In this document: positions 1 through 7,545 of the stretch, one piece after another
Layout of the letters: each line of letters begins with the position of its first letter
Position numbering within the stretch: the stretch's first letter is position 1
Assembly (NCBI GenBank): GCA_038145405.1
Contig: JAYQPQ010000039.1
Location: 1 to 17,041 of the forward strand
Source of the DNA: JAYQPQ01 sp038145405
Lineage (GTDB): Bacteria; Pseudomonadota; Gammaproteobacteria; Pseudomonadales; GM7GCV1
Direction: 5' to 3'
Length of the DNA stretch: 17,041 bases
Made by a program: the position numbers and the translations under genes
Notes under the pieces: model-generated
Databases searched by the model: none
What the model was told of the DNA's origin: nothing
What the model saw: the letters and a program-made list of their open reading frames with translations, nothing else

Positions 1-218
1 CTGACGGTGTGCTGCATCTGGCCACTGACTGGCAGCCTTACGCGGAGCACATGCTGGAGGTTGTCAGCGCACACCCCGAGCTGAGCAATACCAGCGCAGG
101 TGCCGGTTTCAGCCCCCGACCCGAATGGCGCCCCCTGACCAAATTCGAGCGACGCGGCGAGAATCTGGGGCACCAGGTGTTTGACCTGATCTACAAAAAG
201 CCGGCGTCGCCGTTGTAA
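1..218 (+). CDS. trmB: tRNA (guanine-N7-)-methyltransferase, C-terminal fragment
   Basis: This is the 3' end of a gene that begins outside the window; the reading frame starts at base 3. TrmB makes m7G46 in the variable loop of tRNA using S-adenosylmethionine. The visible 72 residues include the motif ATDWQPYAEHML, then RPLTKFERRGENLGHQVFDL near the end. Both are characteristic of the C-terminal half of TrmB, where the TKFE stretch lies in the substrate/SAM pocket. The protein ends at the TAA at 216-218. The possible promoter of the next gene overlaps this stop. Identification is from recalled family motifs and is firm despite the short fragment. Confidence 0.9.
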   Translation, partial: DGVLHLATDWQPYAEHMLEVVSAHPELSNTSAGAGFSPRPEWRPLTKFERRGENLGHQVFDLIYKKPASPL

Positions 219-240
219 CCGCACGCGCGCCCTGTATGAT
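213..240 (+). promoter_or_regulatory. Possible sigma-70 promoter for the FKBP lipoprotein gene
   Basis: A -35-like TTGTAA at 213-218 overlaps the trmB stop codon. It is followed after 16 bases by a -10-like TATGAT at 235-240. The element sits about 40 bases upstream of the GTG start at 282. The match is moderate and made by eye only. Confidence 0.4.
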
Positions 241-281
241 GGCGTGCTCAACGCACCACTGACTTGATTTCGGAGTTAACT

Positions 282-1028
282 GTGAATCACCCAAGCAAAA
301 TTCTCTTTACCCTGATCGCCATGGCGGCACTCAGTGCTTGCCAACCCCAAGATGCCAGCGACGCCACAAGCGTTTCCGCCGAATCGACACTGGAAGCCCA
401 GGTCAGCTACGGCCTGGCCTATAGCTATGTGTCACAGCTGGCCGACGTCGGCGTAGCTCTGGATGTGGCGGCCTTTGCCGCCGGAGCGCGGGATGCCGTG
501 AGTGGCGCCGAATCCCAGCTCAGCGACGATGAAATTCAGTTGGCATTTGATACTTATCAGGCGCAGCTGCAAGAAGCTGCCATCGCCGAGCAGGAAGCGG
601 CTGCCAGCGAGAACCAGGCTCAAGCAGATGCCTTCCTTGCAGAGAACGCCCAGGCCGACGGCGTGATGACGACGGCGTCCGGCCTGCAATACAAGGTGCT
701 GGAAGCCGGAGAGGGCGAAATGCCCAGTTCCGATTCCTTGGTGCAGGTCCACTATGAAGGCCGCCTGCTCGATGGCACCGTGTTCGACAGTTCCTACGAG
801 CGCGGCGTGCCGGTTGAATTCGGCGTGACCCAGGTGATCCCTGGCTGGACCGAGGCGCTGCAGCTGATGCCGGAAGGTTCCAAGTGGCAGCTGTTTATTC
901 CGCCCCAGCTGGGCTATGGCCCGAGCGGCGCCGGCGGCCTGATTGGCCCCAACTCACTGCTGATTTTTGACGTGGAACTGATTCAGGCGAACTACCAGGA
1001 ACCGGCTGCCGAAGCACCGGCCCAGTAA
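282..1028 (+). CDS. FKBP-type peptidyl-prolyl cis-trans isomerase, lipoprotein (FkpA/Mip-like)
   Basis: The product is a 248-residue envelope prolyl isomerase that should help fold periplasmic or outer-membrane proteins. I chose the GTG at 282 because GGAG lies 6 bases upstream and because it gives a short signal peptide ending in a lipobox (LSAC, Cys about residue 20). A TTG at 264 would add six residues without a ribosome site. Gln follows the lipobox Cys, which favours outer-membrane sorting under the E. coli rule. Residues about 30-130 form the helical FKBP N-terminal dimerisation domain (note QVSYGLAYS). Residues about 145-235 form the FKBP catalytic domain, with VQVHYEGRLLDGTVFDSS, VIPGWTEAL and IPPQLGYG. 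The Ala/Pro/Glu-rich tail looks disordered. The gene faces dsbB tail to tail with only 5 bases between them. Family assignment is secure; the exact orthology (FkpA versus Mip/FklB) is not. Confidence 0.92.
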   Translation: MNHPSKILFTLIAMAALSACQPQDASDATSVSAESTLEAQVSYGLAYSYVSQLADVGVALDVAAFAAGARDAVSGAESQLSDDEIQLAFDTYQAQLQEAAIAEQEAAASENQAQADAFLAENAQADGVMTTASGLQYKVLEAGEGEMPSSDSLVQVHYEGRLLDGTVFDSSYERGVPVEFGVTQVIPGWTEALQLMPEGSKWQLFIPPQLGYGPSGAGGLIGPNSLLIFDVELIQANYQEPAAEAPAQ

Positions 1029-1033
1029 GGCTT

Positions 1034-1534
1034 TTAAGCTCGGCGTCGCATCAACTGGAAGATCGCGACGCCAATCAGAAAGGCAAAGGCAACCAGGGTC
1101 CAGCCAGGAATGCTGAGACCCCAGAGTTGCCATTTGATCTCGGCACAGCTTCCCTCACCCAGGAACATGGCGCGCAACACTTCGGCCATGGGGAAATTCG
1201 CTTCCAGCATCCAGTTCAGCGTTGGGCCGCAGGCAGGAATGCGATCCTCGGGTAGCGACTGTAACCAAACCTGGCGCGCCGCGACCGAGGCGCCACCCAG
1301 GGCCGCCAGACCGGTCAAAGTTGCATAGATTCTGACACCACGTTGACCCGGATTGTGCAGAAACGCCGCGATGGCAATAAGCCCGGTCGCAATGGCAAAG
1401 ATTCGTTGCGAAACACAGAGCGGGCAGGGCATTAATCCCAGATACATCTGAAAATAAAACAGCGCGACCAACATCATGGTCAGGGTGAAGAGTGCGATCA
1501 GCAGGTTGGTCGTGCGGGTGTTGGGTAGCATCAT
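1034..1534 (-). CDS. dsbB: Disulfide bond formation protein B (DsbB family)
   Basis: DsbB is an inner-membrane quinone reductase that reoxidises periplasmic DsbA. The 166-residue form has four hydrophobic segments, at about 11-30, 44-59, 70-87 and 142-160. Both redox pairs are present: CPLC at residues 37-40 in the first periplasmic loop, and Cys102 (ACGPTL) with Cys130 (GSCAEI) in the second. Arg44 just after the CxxC (VSQR) is the position that contacts quinone in the family. I chose the ATG at 1534 because it gives the usual family length. An in-frame ATG at 1582 would add 16 non-hydrophobic residues and overlap acpH. It lies 26 bases downstream of acpH on the same strand, so it is probably the last gene of the gshA-acpH-dsbB run. 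The start site is the only real doubt. Confidence 0.9.
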   Translation of the reverse strand: MMLPNTRTTNLLIALFTLTMMLVALFYFQMYLGLMPCPLCVSQRIFAIATGLIAIAAFLHNPGQRGVRIYATLTGLAALGGASVAARQVWLQSLPEDRIPACGPTLNWMLEANFPMAEVLRAMFLGEGSCAEIKWQLWGLSIPGWTLVAFAFLIGVAIFQLMRRRA

Positions 1535-1560
1535 CTTGGGCAAGGTCCTGTTCACGGCAA

Positions 1561-2148
1561 TCAAAGGTTTTGCGAGCGCCATTCTGCCACATAGGCCAGC
1601 GAGTCGTCGTAGAGCCAGCTGGCACTTTGCATAACTTCATCGTGGTGGTGCTCGAGCACAGCGCGGCTTTGGCCGAGCGGGTTGTCGCAGCGCATGCGCT
1701 GGCCAATGCGTGCCACAGCTTCCATAGTGAATTCCAGATCGGCATAGCGCGATAACCAGCGGTAGCGGCACAGGCGGTCCAGCACCTGTCGGGCTTCCGT
1801 TGGCATGTCGTGTTGCTGGGCCAGCAACAACTGCTGGCAAGACAGGGTAAATTCCGTCAGATCCTGCTCGTGTCGAGCGGACCAATTTGCCGCCAGATAG
1901 TGATCGGTGACCATGTCCAGCAGCACGCCCGTGTAGCGACGCCAATCCGGAGGCAAGCGCTTGCGCAGGAACTGCAGGGAGGCATGGCGGTCGGAGAAGG
2001 CATCAATCGCCCGATGCAAGCGAATACCCTGCTCAATGTCAGGCCTGAGACCGGTCGGCACGGGTCCCTTGATAAAGTCGCCCAGAAAGCCACCGAGGAT
2101 GAGACCCTGATCCGGCTGGGCCAGTGCCAGGTGCGCCAGATAATTCAA
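1561..2148 (-). CDS. acpH: Acyl carrier protein phosphodiesterase
   Basis: AcpH (DUF479 family) removes the 4'-phosphopantetheine arm from holo-acyl carrier protein, so it acts on fatty-acid synthesis cofactor turnover in the cytoplasm. The N-terminus reads xNYLAHLALA, followed by LGGFLGDFIKG at about residues 18-28 and LHRAIDAFSDRH near residue 50. These are hallmarks of the family. From the TTG at 2148 the protein is 195 residues, matching the roughly 193 of E. coli AcpH. A much longer in-frame extension to 2523 only reads antisense through gshA and was rejected. The TTG start overlaps the gshA stop as TTGA, so translation is probably coupled to gshA. TTG is a weak start, which would keep expression low. 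Confidence 0.88.
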   Translation of the reverse strand: MNYLAHLALAQPDQGLILGGFLGDFIKGPVPTGLRPDIEQGIRLHRAIDAFSDRHASLQFLRKRLPPDWRRYTGVLLDMVTDHYLAANWSARHEQDLTEFTLSCQQLLLAQQHDMPTEARQVLDRLCRYRWLSRYADLEFTMEAVARIGQRMRCDNPLGQSRAVLEHHHDEVMQSASWLYDDSLAYVAEWRSQNL

Positions 2149-3734
2149 CGCCGTCCCAGCTTTAGGTATTGCTGATAGTAGGCCGCTAAATAGTCGTCGA
2201 AGCTGCCTGTTTGTGCAGCCTCCAGTTGCCGCTGATCCTCCAACGAACGACGCGTCAGGCGATTCAGCAAGGCGCTGGTTTCGGCGTCCAAGGTGCGCTC
2301 GCGCAGGCGCTGGCTGATGTCCAGGGAACGCGCCATCATCCAGCGCTGATAACTCAGCTGCTCGCGCTCCAGGCTCGCCAGTAATCGCGCCGAAGGCGTC
2401 AGACTGCTGTCCAGCAAGCGCTGTTGCATGCTCGCTACGCTGCGGCTGTATTCTTGCGTGTCCATGGCCCGATCCAGCTGCTCGGCAGCCAGTCCCACGC
2501 GCCGCATGATCTGCGCAGCCCAATCACTCAGGCTCACCGAGCGCCCAAAGCGCTTCAGCTGCAGCTGCGGATCGCGCCCGCGATAGACGACGGCTGCCTG
2601 ATTGGCCTGCATGTCGCGATACTCCTCCGTGGTCGTTTGCGGGCTCTCCTCCAGCAGGCAGGCCAGCAGGAAGGCTTCGACAAAATAGAGCTGCTCTGGG
2701 TCGATCCCCAGATCGGCAAAGGGGTTGAGATCCAGACAGCGCACTTCGATGTATTCGACCCCGCGCTCGGCCAGAGCGCGCAGTTGGGTCTCGCCGCGCC
2801 GGGTCGTCTGCTTGGGACGGATGGTGGAATAGAACTCGTTTTCAATTTGCAGCAGTCCGGTATTAAGCTGCTGGCATCTACCCTCAGCATCGCGCAGGCC
2901 AAGCGCTTCGTAGGCGTATGCCGGAGTCAGGATGGCTTTGCATAGCTCGCCAATGTAGCTGCCGAGCTCGTTGTAACAGACCACGATGGCGTCCTGGGCG
3001 CTGCTCTGATAACCCAGATTGCCCATGCGCAGCGAAGTGCCCAGCAGTGCGCACAAAGAGTGTCCATCGGCACAGGGGCTGAGCTTGTGCGGACGATCGC
3101 GCACAAAGGATTTGCAGATGGCCGGCGCCGCACCCATGAGATAGAGCAGCAGCCAGAACTGGCGGCGGAAATTGCGGATCAGCGACATGTAGCCGCGCGT
3201 CTTGTAGTCCTGCAACGTCAGAGGGCTCAAATCCTGATCGCGCAGCCGCGCCCAGAGCGAATCGGGCAGGGAAAAATTGAAGTGGATCCCGGCAATACAC
3301 TGCATGGCGCGGCCGTAACGCAGGCCGAGGCCCTCGCGATACAGGGTTTTCATGCGCCCGGTATGCGAACTGCCGTATTGAGCCAGGGGAATTTCACTGT
3401 CGGGACCCAGCTGGCAGGGCATGGAATTCGCCCAGAGCACCTCGTCGCCGAGGCGCTGCACCACATAGACCACTGTGTCTTCCAGCTGCCGCATAACCGC
3501 CGGAATGCTGGGCTGGGGATCGGTGATAAATTCCAGTAGGGCTTCCGAATAATCGGTGGTGATCTGGGGGTGGGTCAGCGCCGAACCAATAGCCGCCGGG
3601 TGGGCAGTCTGCGCGAGCTTGCCGTTTGACGCGTTAACCCGCAGCGCCTCGCGCTCCAGCCCACGCAGTGTGCTGAGGAGCAAGGCATTGATTTCCGGCT
3701 GCTGCAATAACTCAAGGCGCTGGTCAAAATTCAT
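2145..3734 (-). CDS. gshA: Glutamate--cysteine ligase
   Basis: GshA catalyses the ATP-dependent first and rate-limiting step of glutathione synthesis, forming gamma-glutamylcysteine in the cytoplasm. The 529-residue product is close to the 518 of E. coli and belongs to the proteobacterial type I ligase family. Recognisable stretches include the N-terminal LRGLEREALRV (ATP/Mg site region), TDYSEALLEFITDP at about residue 60, AGIHFNFSLPD near 150, and VRCLDLNPFADLGID near 335. The ATG at 3734 has a GAGGA ribosome site on the minus strand at 3743-3747. It is the first gene of a run with acpH and dsbB. It is divergent from the oxidoreductase operon across 174 bases. gshB is not in the window. I see nothing broken in it. 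Confidence 0.96.
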   Translation of the reverse strand: MNFDQRLELLQQPEINALLLSTLRGLEREALRVNASNGKLAQTAHPAAIGSALTHPQITTDYSEALLEFITDPQPSIPAVMRQLEDTVVYVVQRLGDEVLWANSMPCQLGPDSEIPLAQYGSSHTGRMKTLYREGLGLRYGRAMQCIAGIHFNFSLPDSLWARLRDQDLSPLTLQDYKTRGYMSLIRNFRRQFWLLLYLMGAAPAICKSFVRDRPHKLSPCADGHSLCALLGTSLRMGNLGYQSSAQDAIVVCYNELGSYIGELCKAILTPAYAYEALGLRDAEGRCQQLNTGLLQIENEFYSTIRPKQTTRRGETQLRALAERGVEYIEVRCLDLNPFADLGIDPEQLYFVEAFLLACLLEESPQTTTEEYRDMQANQAAVVYRGRDPQLQLKRFGRSVSLSDWAAQIMRRVGLAAEQLDRAMDTQEYSRSVASMQQRLLDSSLTPSARLLASLEREQLSYQRWMMARSLDISQRLRERTLDAETSALLNRLTRRSLEDQRQLEAAQTGSFDDYLAAYYQQYLKLGRR

Positions 3735-3808
3735 GGATGCTTTCCTCAGCTAAAAATCGCCCTGATCTCTGGCCTATTCGCTGTTTCACTGGGATAATTC
3801 GAAGCTGG

Positions 3809-3820
3809 CCCGCCGGCGGG
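3809..3820. repeat. Perfect 12-bp palindrome in the gshA / oxidoreductase divergent region
   Basis: CCCGCCGGCGGG is a perfect 12-base palindrome lying about midway in the 174-base divergent intergenic region (3735-3908). It could be an operator half-site pair or chance in GC-rich sequence. The rest of the region is comparatively AT-rich on the right (3870-3893) and shows no convincing -35/-10 pair for either gene. A GATAAT at 3793-3798 lacks a matching -35. Confidence 0.35.
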
Positions 3821-3908
3821 AATCCAGGCGCCCGGTAAGAGGCTGCACTCCCGAATCAACCACGCGCCGATCAACCAATTTTTTTCAATTTTGCACAAGG
3901 GGAAGTTG

Positions 3909-5687
3909 GTGAAACCAACCGATATTGCTAATCCCGAATATTTCCACAAGGTCATCGACTGTCAGTATGCCTGTCCGGCACACACCCCCGTCCCGGAATA
4001 TATTCGCCTGATCGCTCAGCGTCGTTACAGCGACGCCTATATGATCAATTGGGAGTCTAACGTATTTCCCGGGGTGCTGGGCAGAACCTGTGACCGCCCC
4101 TGTGAGCCCGCTTGCCGCCGTGTGCGCGTGGAAAAGGAACCGGTAGCCATCTGCCGCCTGAAGCGCGTCGCTGCCGACTACAAGGACGACATCAAGGCGC
4201 GCCTGCCGGAGATTCCGAAAAAGAAAAACGGCAAACGCATCGCGCTGATCGGTGCCGGTCCGGCCTCTCTCACCGTTGCCCGCGACCTGATGCCGCTGGG
4301 CTATGAAATCGACCTCTACGACGAGAATGCTAGCGGCGGCGGCTTTATGCGCAGCCAGATTCCGTCGTTCCGCTTGCCGGAGCGAGTTCTTAACGAAGAG
4401 GTCAACTACATCCTCGACATGGGCGTAACCACGCATTTCAAACAGCGCGTCAACAGCCTGAAAGCGATCCTCGACAAAAAATACGATGCCGTTTTTGTTG
4501 GCACCGGTGCACCCAAAGGCCGCGACATCGACATCCCGGGCCGCAAGGAATGTGCAGCCAATGTCCACATCGGTATCGAATGGTTGGCCAGTGTCGCCTT
4601 CGGCCATATCGAAAAAATCGGCAAGAAAGTCGTCGTGCTCGGTGGCGGTAACACCGCCATGGATTGCTGCCGAACCGCACGCCGCCTCGGTGGCGAGCAA
4701 GTAGTTGTATCCGTGCGCTCAACCTACGAGGACATGAAAGCCTCGCCGTGGGAGAAGGAAGATGCCAACCGCGAGGGCATTCCCTTCGAGTGCAATACCG
4801 TGCCCGAGGGGTTCATTCACGAGAACGGCAAGCTCAAGGCCATTCGCGTCAGCCGCGTCGAATCCGTCTACGATGACAAGGGCAAGCGCACCCTGCAGCC
4901 CACTGGCGAATCGCTGGTTATCGAGTGCGACGATGTCATCTGCGCCGTCGGCCAGATGGGCGCTTTCCCCTGGATCGAGCGCAACATCGGTATCAAGTTT
5001 GACAAGTGGGACATGGCTGAGGTGAACGCCACCACCTTCCAGTCCAGCAACGAGAAAGTATTTTTCGGCGGCGACTCCGCCTGGGGCCCGCAAAACATCA
5101 TTACCGCAGTGGCCCATGGCCACCAGGCGGCCGTGTCGATCGACCTGTTCTGCCACGGCAAGTCTCTGACCAAAGATCGTCCGGCGCCGGGCACCAATCT
5201 GGTCAGCACCAAGATGGGCATTCACGAGTGGAGCTACGATAATGCGGTGGCGCTCGACGATCGTCAGGCCGTACCCCACCTGGCGAACGAAATCGCCCTG
5301 TCGGATCGCTTGGCTGAAGTGGAGCTCGGTTTTGATGAAAAGCTGGCCTACAAGGAAGCCGAGCGCTGCCTGAACTGCGATGTGCAAACGGTTTTCACCG
5401 AGGCCAAGTGCATCGAGTGCGACGCCTGCATGGATATCTGTCCTACCGACTGCATCAACTTCACCGGCAATGACGATGAAGCGGATTTGCGCGCCAAGCT
5501 GATCATTCCGGCTACCGAACAATCCCAGGATCTCTATGTGTCTGCCGACCTCAAGACCGGCCGCGTCATGGTCAAGGACGAGAATGTCTGTCTGCACTGC
5601 GGTCTGTGTGCCGAGCGCTGCCCGACCGGCGCCTGGGATATGCAAAAGTACTTCTACACCGTGACCAAAGCAGGAAAAGCAGCATGA
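3909..5687 (+). CDS. FAD/Fe-S NAD(P) oxidoreductase subunit of a 2-oxoacid oxidoreductase (GltD/KorC-like, ferredoxin fused)
   Basis: This 592-residue protein probably carries electrons between the 2-oxoacid oxidoreductase encoded next to it and NAD(P). The N-terminus is an Fe-S domain of the GltD/dihydropyrimidine-dehydrogenase type, with Cys18, Cys22, Cys61, Cys65 and Cys69. An FAD-binding GAGPAS follows at 115-120, then an NAD(P)-binding GGGNTAMD at 245-252, and GGDSAWGP closes the flavin domain. The C-terminus is a two-cluster ferredoxin: CIECDACMDICP at 501-512 (Cys501, 504, 507, 511) and CLHCGLCAERCP at 561-572 (Cys561, 564, 567, 571), preceded by CLNC at 487-490. I chose the GTG at 3909 because AAGGGGAA ends 4-6 bases before it; a TTG at 3891 would overlap that site. 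Its stop overlaps the next ATG as ATGA, so the pair is translationally coupled. The architecture resembles the gamma subunit of 2-oxoglutarate:NADP+ oxidoreductase from Azoarcus/Thauera (recalled, not searched). The cofactor preference is unproven. Confidence 0.85.
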   Translation: MKPTDIANPEYFHKVIDCQYACPAHTPVPEYIRLIAQRRYSDAYMINWESNVFPGVLGRTCDRPCEPACRRVRVEKEPVAICRLKRVAADYKDDIKARLPEIPKKKNGKRIALIGAGPASLTVARDLMPLGYEIDLYDENASGGGFMRSQIPSFRLPERVLNEEVNYILDMGVTTHFKQRVNSLKAILDKKYDAVFVGTGAPKGRDIDIPGRKECAANVHIGIEWLASVAFGHIEKIGKKVVVLGGGNTAMDCCRTARRLGGEQVVVSVRSTYEDMKASPWEKEDANREGIPFECNTVPEGFIHENGKLKAIRVSRVESVYDDKGKRTLQPTGESLVIECDDVICAVGQMGAFPWIERNIGIKFDKWDMAEVNATTFQSSNEKVFFGGDSAWGPQNIITAVAHGHQAAVSIDLFCHGKSLTKDRPAPGTNLVSTKMGIHEWSYDNAVALDDRQAVPHLANEIALSDRLAEVELGFDEKLAYKEAERCLNCDVQTVFTEAKCIECDACMDICPTDCINFTGNDDEADLRAKLIIPATEQSQDLYVSADLKTGRVMVKDENVCLHCGLCAERCPTGAWDMQKYFYTVTKAGKAA

Positions 5688-7543
5688 GCGCGGCTAAAAA
5701 GAAATCCATCCGAGCTACCAACGACTTTGTCGTCAAGTTCGCCAACGTCAACGGCTCCGGCTCGTCCAGCGCCAACCACATGTTTGCCAAGGCGGTATTT
5801 CGCATGGGCATTCCGGTAAGCGCACGCAATATCTTCCCCTCCAATATTCAGGGGCTGCCGACCTGGTACGAAGTGCGCATCAATGAAGCGGGCTTTGTGG
5901 GTCGTCGCGGCGAAGGCTGCGACCTGATGGTTTGCGTCAACCCGCAGAGCATGCCGGACGACGTCAAGGAAGTCCTGCCCGGTGGCTTTTTCCTCTTCGA
6001 CAGCACCAAGCCACTGGATCTGCGTTACCACCGTGACGACATCCACTACATCGGCATTCCGTTGACTGAAATCACTAACGCCGAGTACAAAGATCCGCGC
6101 CAGCGCCAGCTGTTCAAAAACGTGGTCTATGTCGGCGCTCTGGCGGCACTGATCAATGTGGATTTTGAAGTGCTGGCCGGCTTGGTACGCGATCAGTTCA
6201 AGGGCAAGGAAAAGTTGATTCAGCCCAATATCCACGCGCTCGAACTGGGCTTCCGCCACGCCGAAAGCAATTTTGCGTGCCCCTTGTCGCTACGTCTGGA
6301 AACGCGCGACCTGACGCGCGGCAAGATTTTTATCGACGGCAATACAGCCGGCGGCCTGGGTGCTGTCTATGGCGGCGCTACGGTATGTGCCTGGTATCCC
6401 ATTACGCCCTCGACCTCCTTCGCTGAGGCCTTTGCCCGTTACGGCGATCGCCTGCGTATCGACGCCGCAACCGGTAAGCGCAATTTCATCTCCATCCAGG
6501 CCGAAGACGAACTCGCCGCCATGGGCATGGTGATTGGTGCCGGCTGGAACGGCGCACGCTCCTTCACCGCCACCAGCGGTCCGGGTGTGTCCCTGATGAA
6601 TGAATTCCTCGGTCTGGCCTATTTCGCCGAGATTCCCTCGGTGCTGATCGACGTTCAGCGCGCCGGGCCGTCGACCGGCATGCCGACCAAGACGCAGCAA
6701 TCCGACCTGCTGTTGGCCGCCTACGCGTCCCACGGCGACACCAAGCACATCGTGCTGCTGCCCTCCGATCCCAAGGAAGTATTCGACCAGACCGCGCAGG
6801 CCTTTGATATTGCCGATCGACTGCAGACACCGGTCATCGTCCTGACGGACCTGGATTTGGGCATGAACGACTGGATGTCCGACCCGCTCGAATGGGATGA
6901 GAACCGTCACTACGACCGCGGCAAGGTGATGACTGCCGAAGAGCTGGAAGCAGGCAAGGATTTTGGTCGCTATCTGGATGTGGACGGTGACGGCATCCCC
7001 TACCGAACCTATCCGGGTACGCACCCGACTAAAGGCGCCTTTTTTACCCGCGGCACCAGCCGCGACGAATACGCCCGTTACACCGAAAATGGAGCAGCCT
7101 ATGTGCGCAACATGGAACGCCTGCTGCTCAAGTTCCGTACGGCGCTCAACTACATCCCCGAGCCGGTCATAACCGAACGGGACGGCAAATCGAGCTACGG
7201 CGTCATCCATTTCGGCACGACGCGCGGCGCTCTTGACGAAGCGCTGGCCCGCGTGGAAAAGAGCGGTTACCCGCTGGATGACCTGCGTCTGCGCGCCTTT
7301 CCCTTCCACGATCATGTGGCGGACTTTATTGCCCGTCACGATTACGTTTTCGTGGTTGAGCAGAACCGTGACGCCCAAATGCGTACCCTGCTCATGAAGG
7401 AGCTGGAAATTGACCCAGCCCGCCTGATACCGGTGCTGCACTACGACGGCACACCGATCAATGCCAACTTCATTGCCGATTTCATCCTGAACCGCTTGAG
7501 TGCAGACCAGATCAAACCCCTGCACTCCGTTAAGAAGGCCTAA
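5684..7543 (+). CDS. korA: 2-oxoacid:acceptor oxidoreductase subunit alpha (fused gamma-alpha)
   Basis: This is the 619-residue large subunit of a thiamine-diphosphate enzyme that oxidatively decarboxylates a 2-oxoacid to its acyl-CoA. Residues about 15-205 form the gamma (CoA-side) domain, with the glycine/serine-rich GSGSSSANHMFAKAV at residues 24-38. Residues about 225 onward form the pyrimidine-binding alpha domain, with YPITPSTSFAEAF at 238-250 and the conserved TSGPGVSLMNEFLGLA near 303. Fusion of gamma and alpha into one chain is usual for the two-subunit OFOR/KGOR class. The ATG at 5684 overlaps the upstream stop (ATGA) and has AGGA about 9 bases upstream; a longer frame back to 5606 only runs inside the previous gene. 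The beta subunit starts 2 bases after its stop. The symbol reflects my inference that 2-oxoglutarate is the substrate; pyruvate or branched-chain 2-oxoacids are not excluded. Confidence 0.9.
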   Translation: MSAAKKKSIRATNDFVVKFANVNGSGSSSANHMFAKAVFRMGIPVSARNIFPSNIQGLPTWYEVRINEAGFVGRRGEGCDLMVCVNPQSMPDDVKEVLPGGFFLFDSTKPLDLRYHRDDIHYIGIPLTEITNAEYKDPRQRQLFKNVVYVGALAALINVDFEVLAGLVRDQFKGKEKLIQPNIHALELGFRHAESNFACPLSLRLETRDLTRGKIFIDGNTAGGLGAVYGGATVCAWYPITPSTSFAEAFARYGDRLRIDAATGKRNFISIQAEDELAAMGMVIGAGWNGARSFTATSGPGVSLMNEFLGLAYFAEIPSVLIDVQRAGPSTGMPTKTQQSDLLLAAYASHGDTKHIVLLPSDPKEVFDQTAQAFDIADRLQTPVIVLTDLDLGMNDWMSDPLEWDENRHYDRGKVMTAEELEAGKDFGRYLDVDGDGIPYRTYPGTHPTKGAFFTRGTSRDEYARYTENGAAYVRNMERLLLKFRTALNYIPEPVITERDGKSSYGVIHFGTTRGALDEALARVEKSGYPLDDLRLRAFPFHDHVADFIARHDYVFVVEQNRDAQMRTLLMKELEIDPARLIPVLHYDGTPINANFIADFILNRLSADQIKPLHSVKKA

Positions 7544-7545
7544 TC

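Noticed and set aside
1029..1040. Possible terminator between the FKBP gene and dsbB (GCTTTTAAGC)
   Set aside because: The stem is only about 4 bp with a 2-base loop and no T-run.
1561..2523. Long 320-residue form of AcpH
   Set aside because: The N-terminal 125 residues read antisense-frame gshA sequence; the TTG at 2148 gives the family N-terminus and length.
4719..5645. 308-residue open frame on the minus strand
   Set aside because: It is antisense to the oxidoreductase gene with its clear Fe-S motifs; no ribosome site or family signature.
6290..7525. 411-residue open frame on the minus strand
   Set aside because: It lies entirely antisense to the well-supported alpha subunit gene, has no recognisable domain, and arises from GC-rich codon use.
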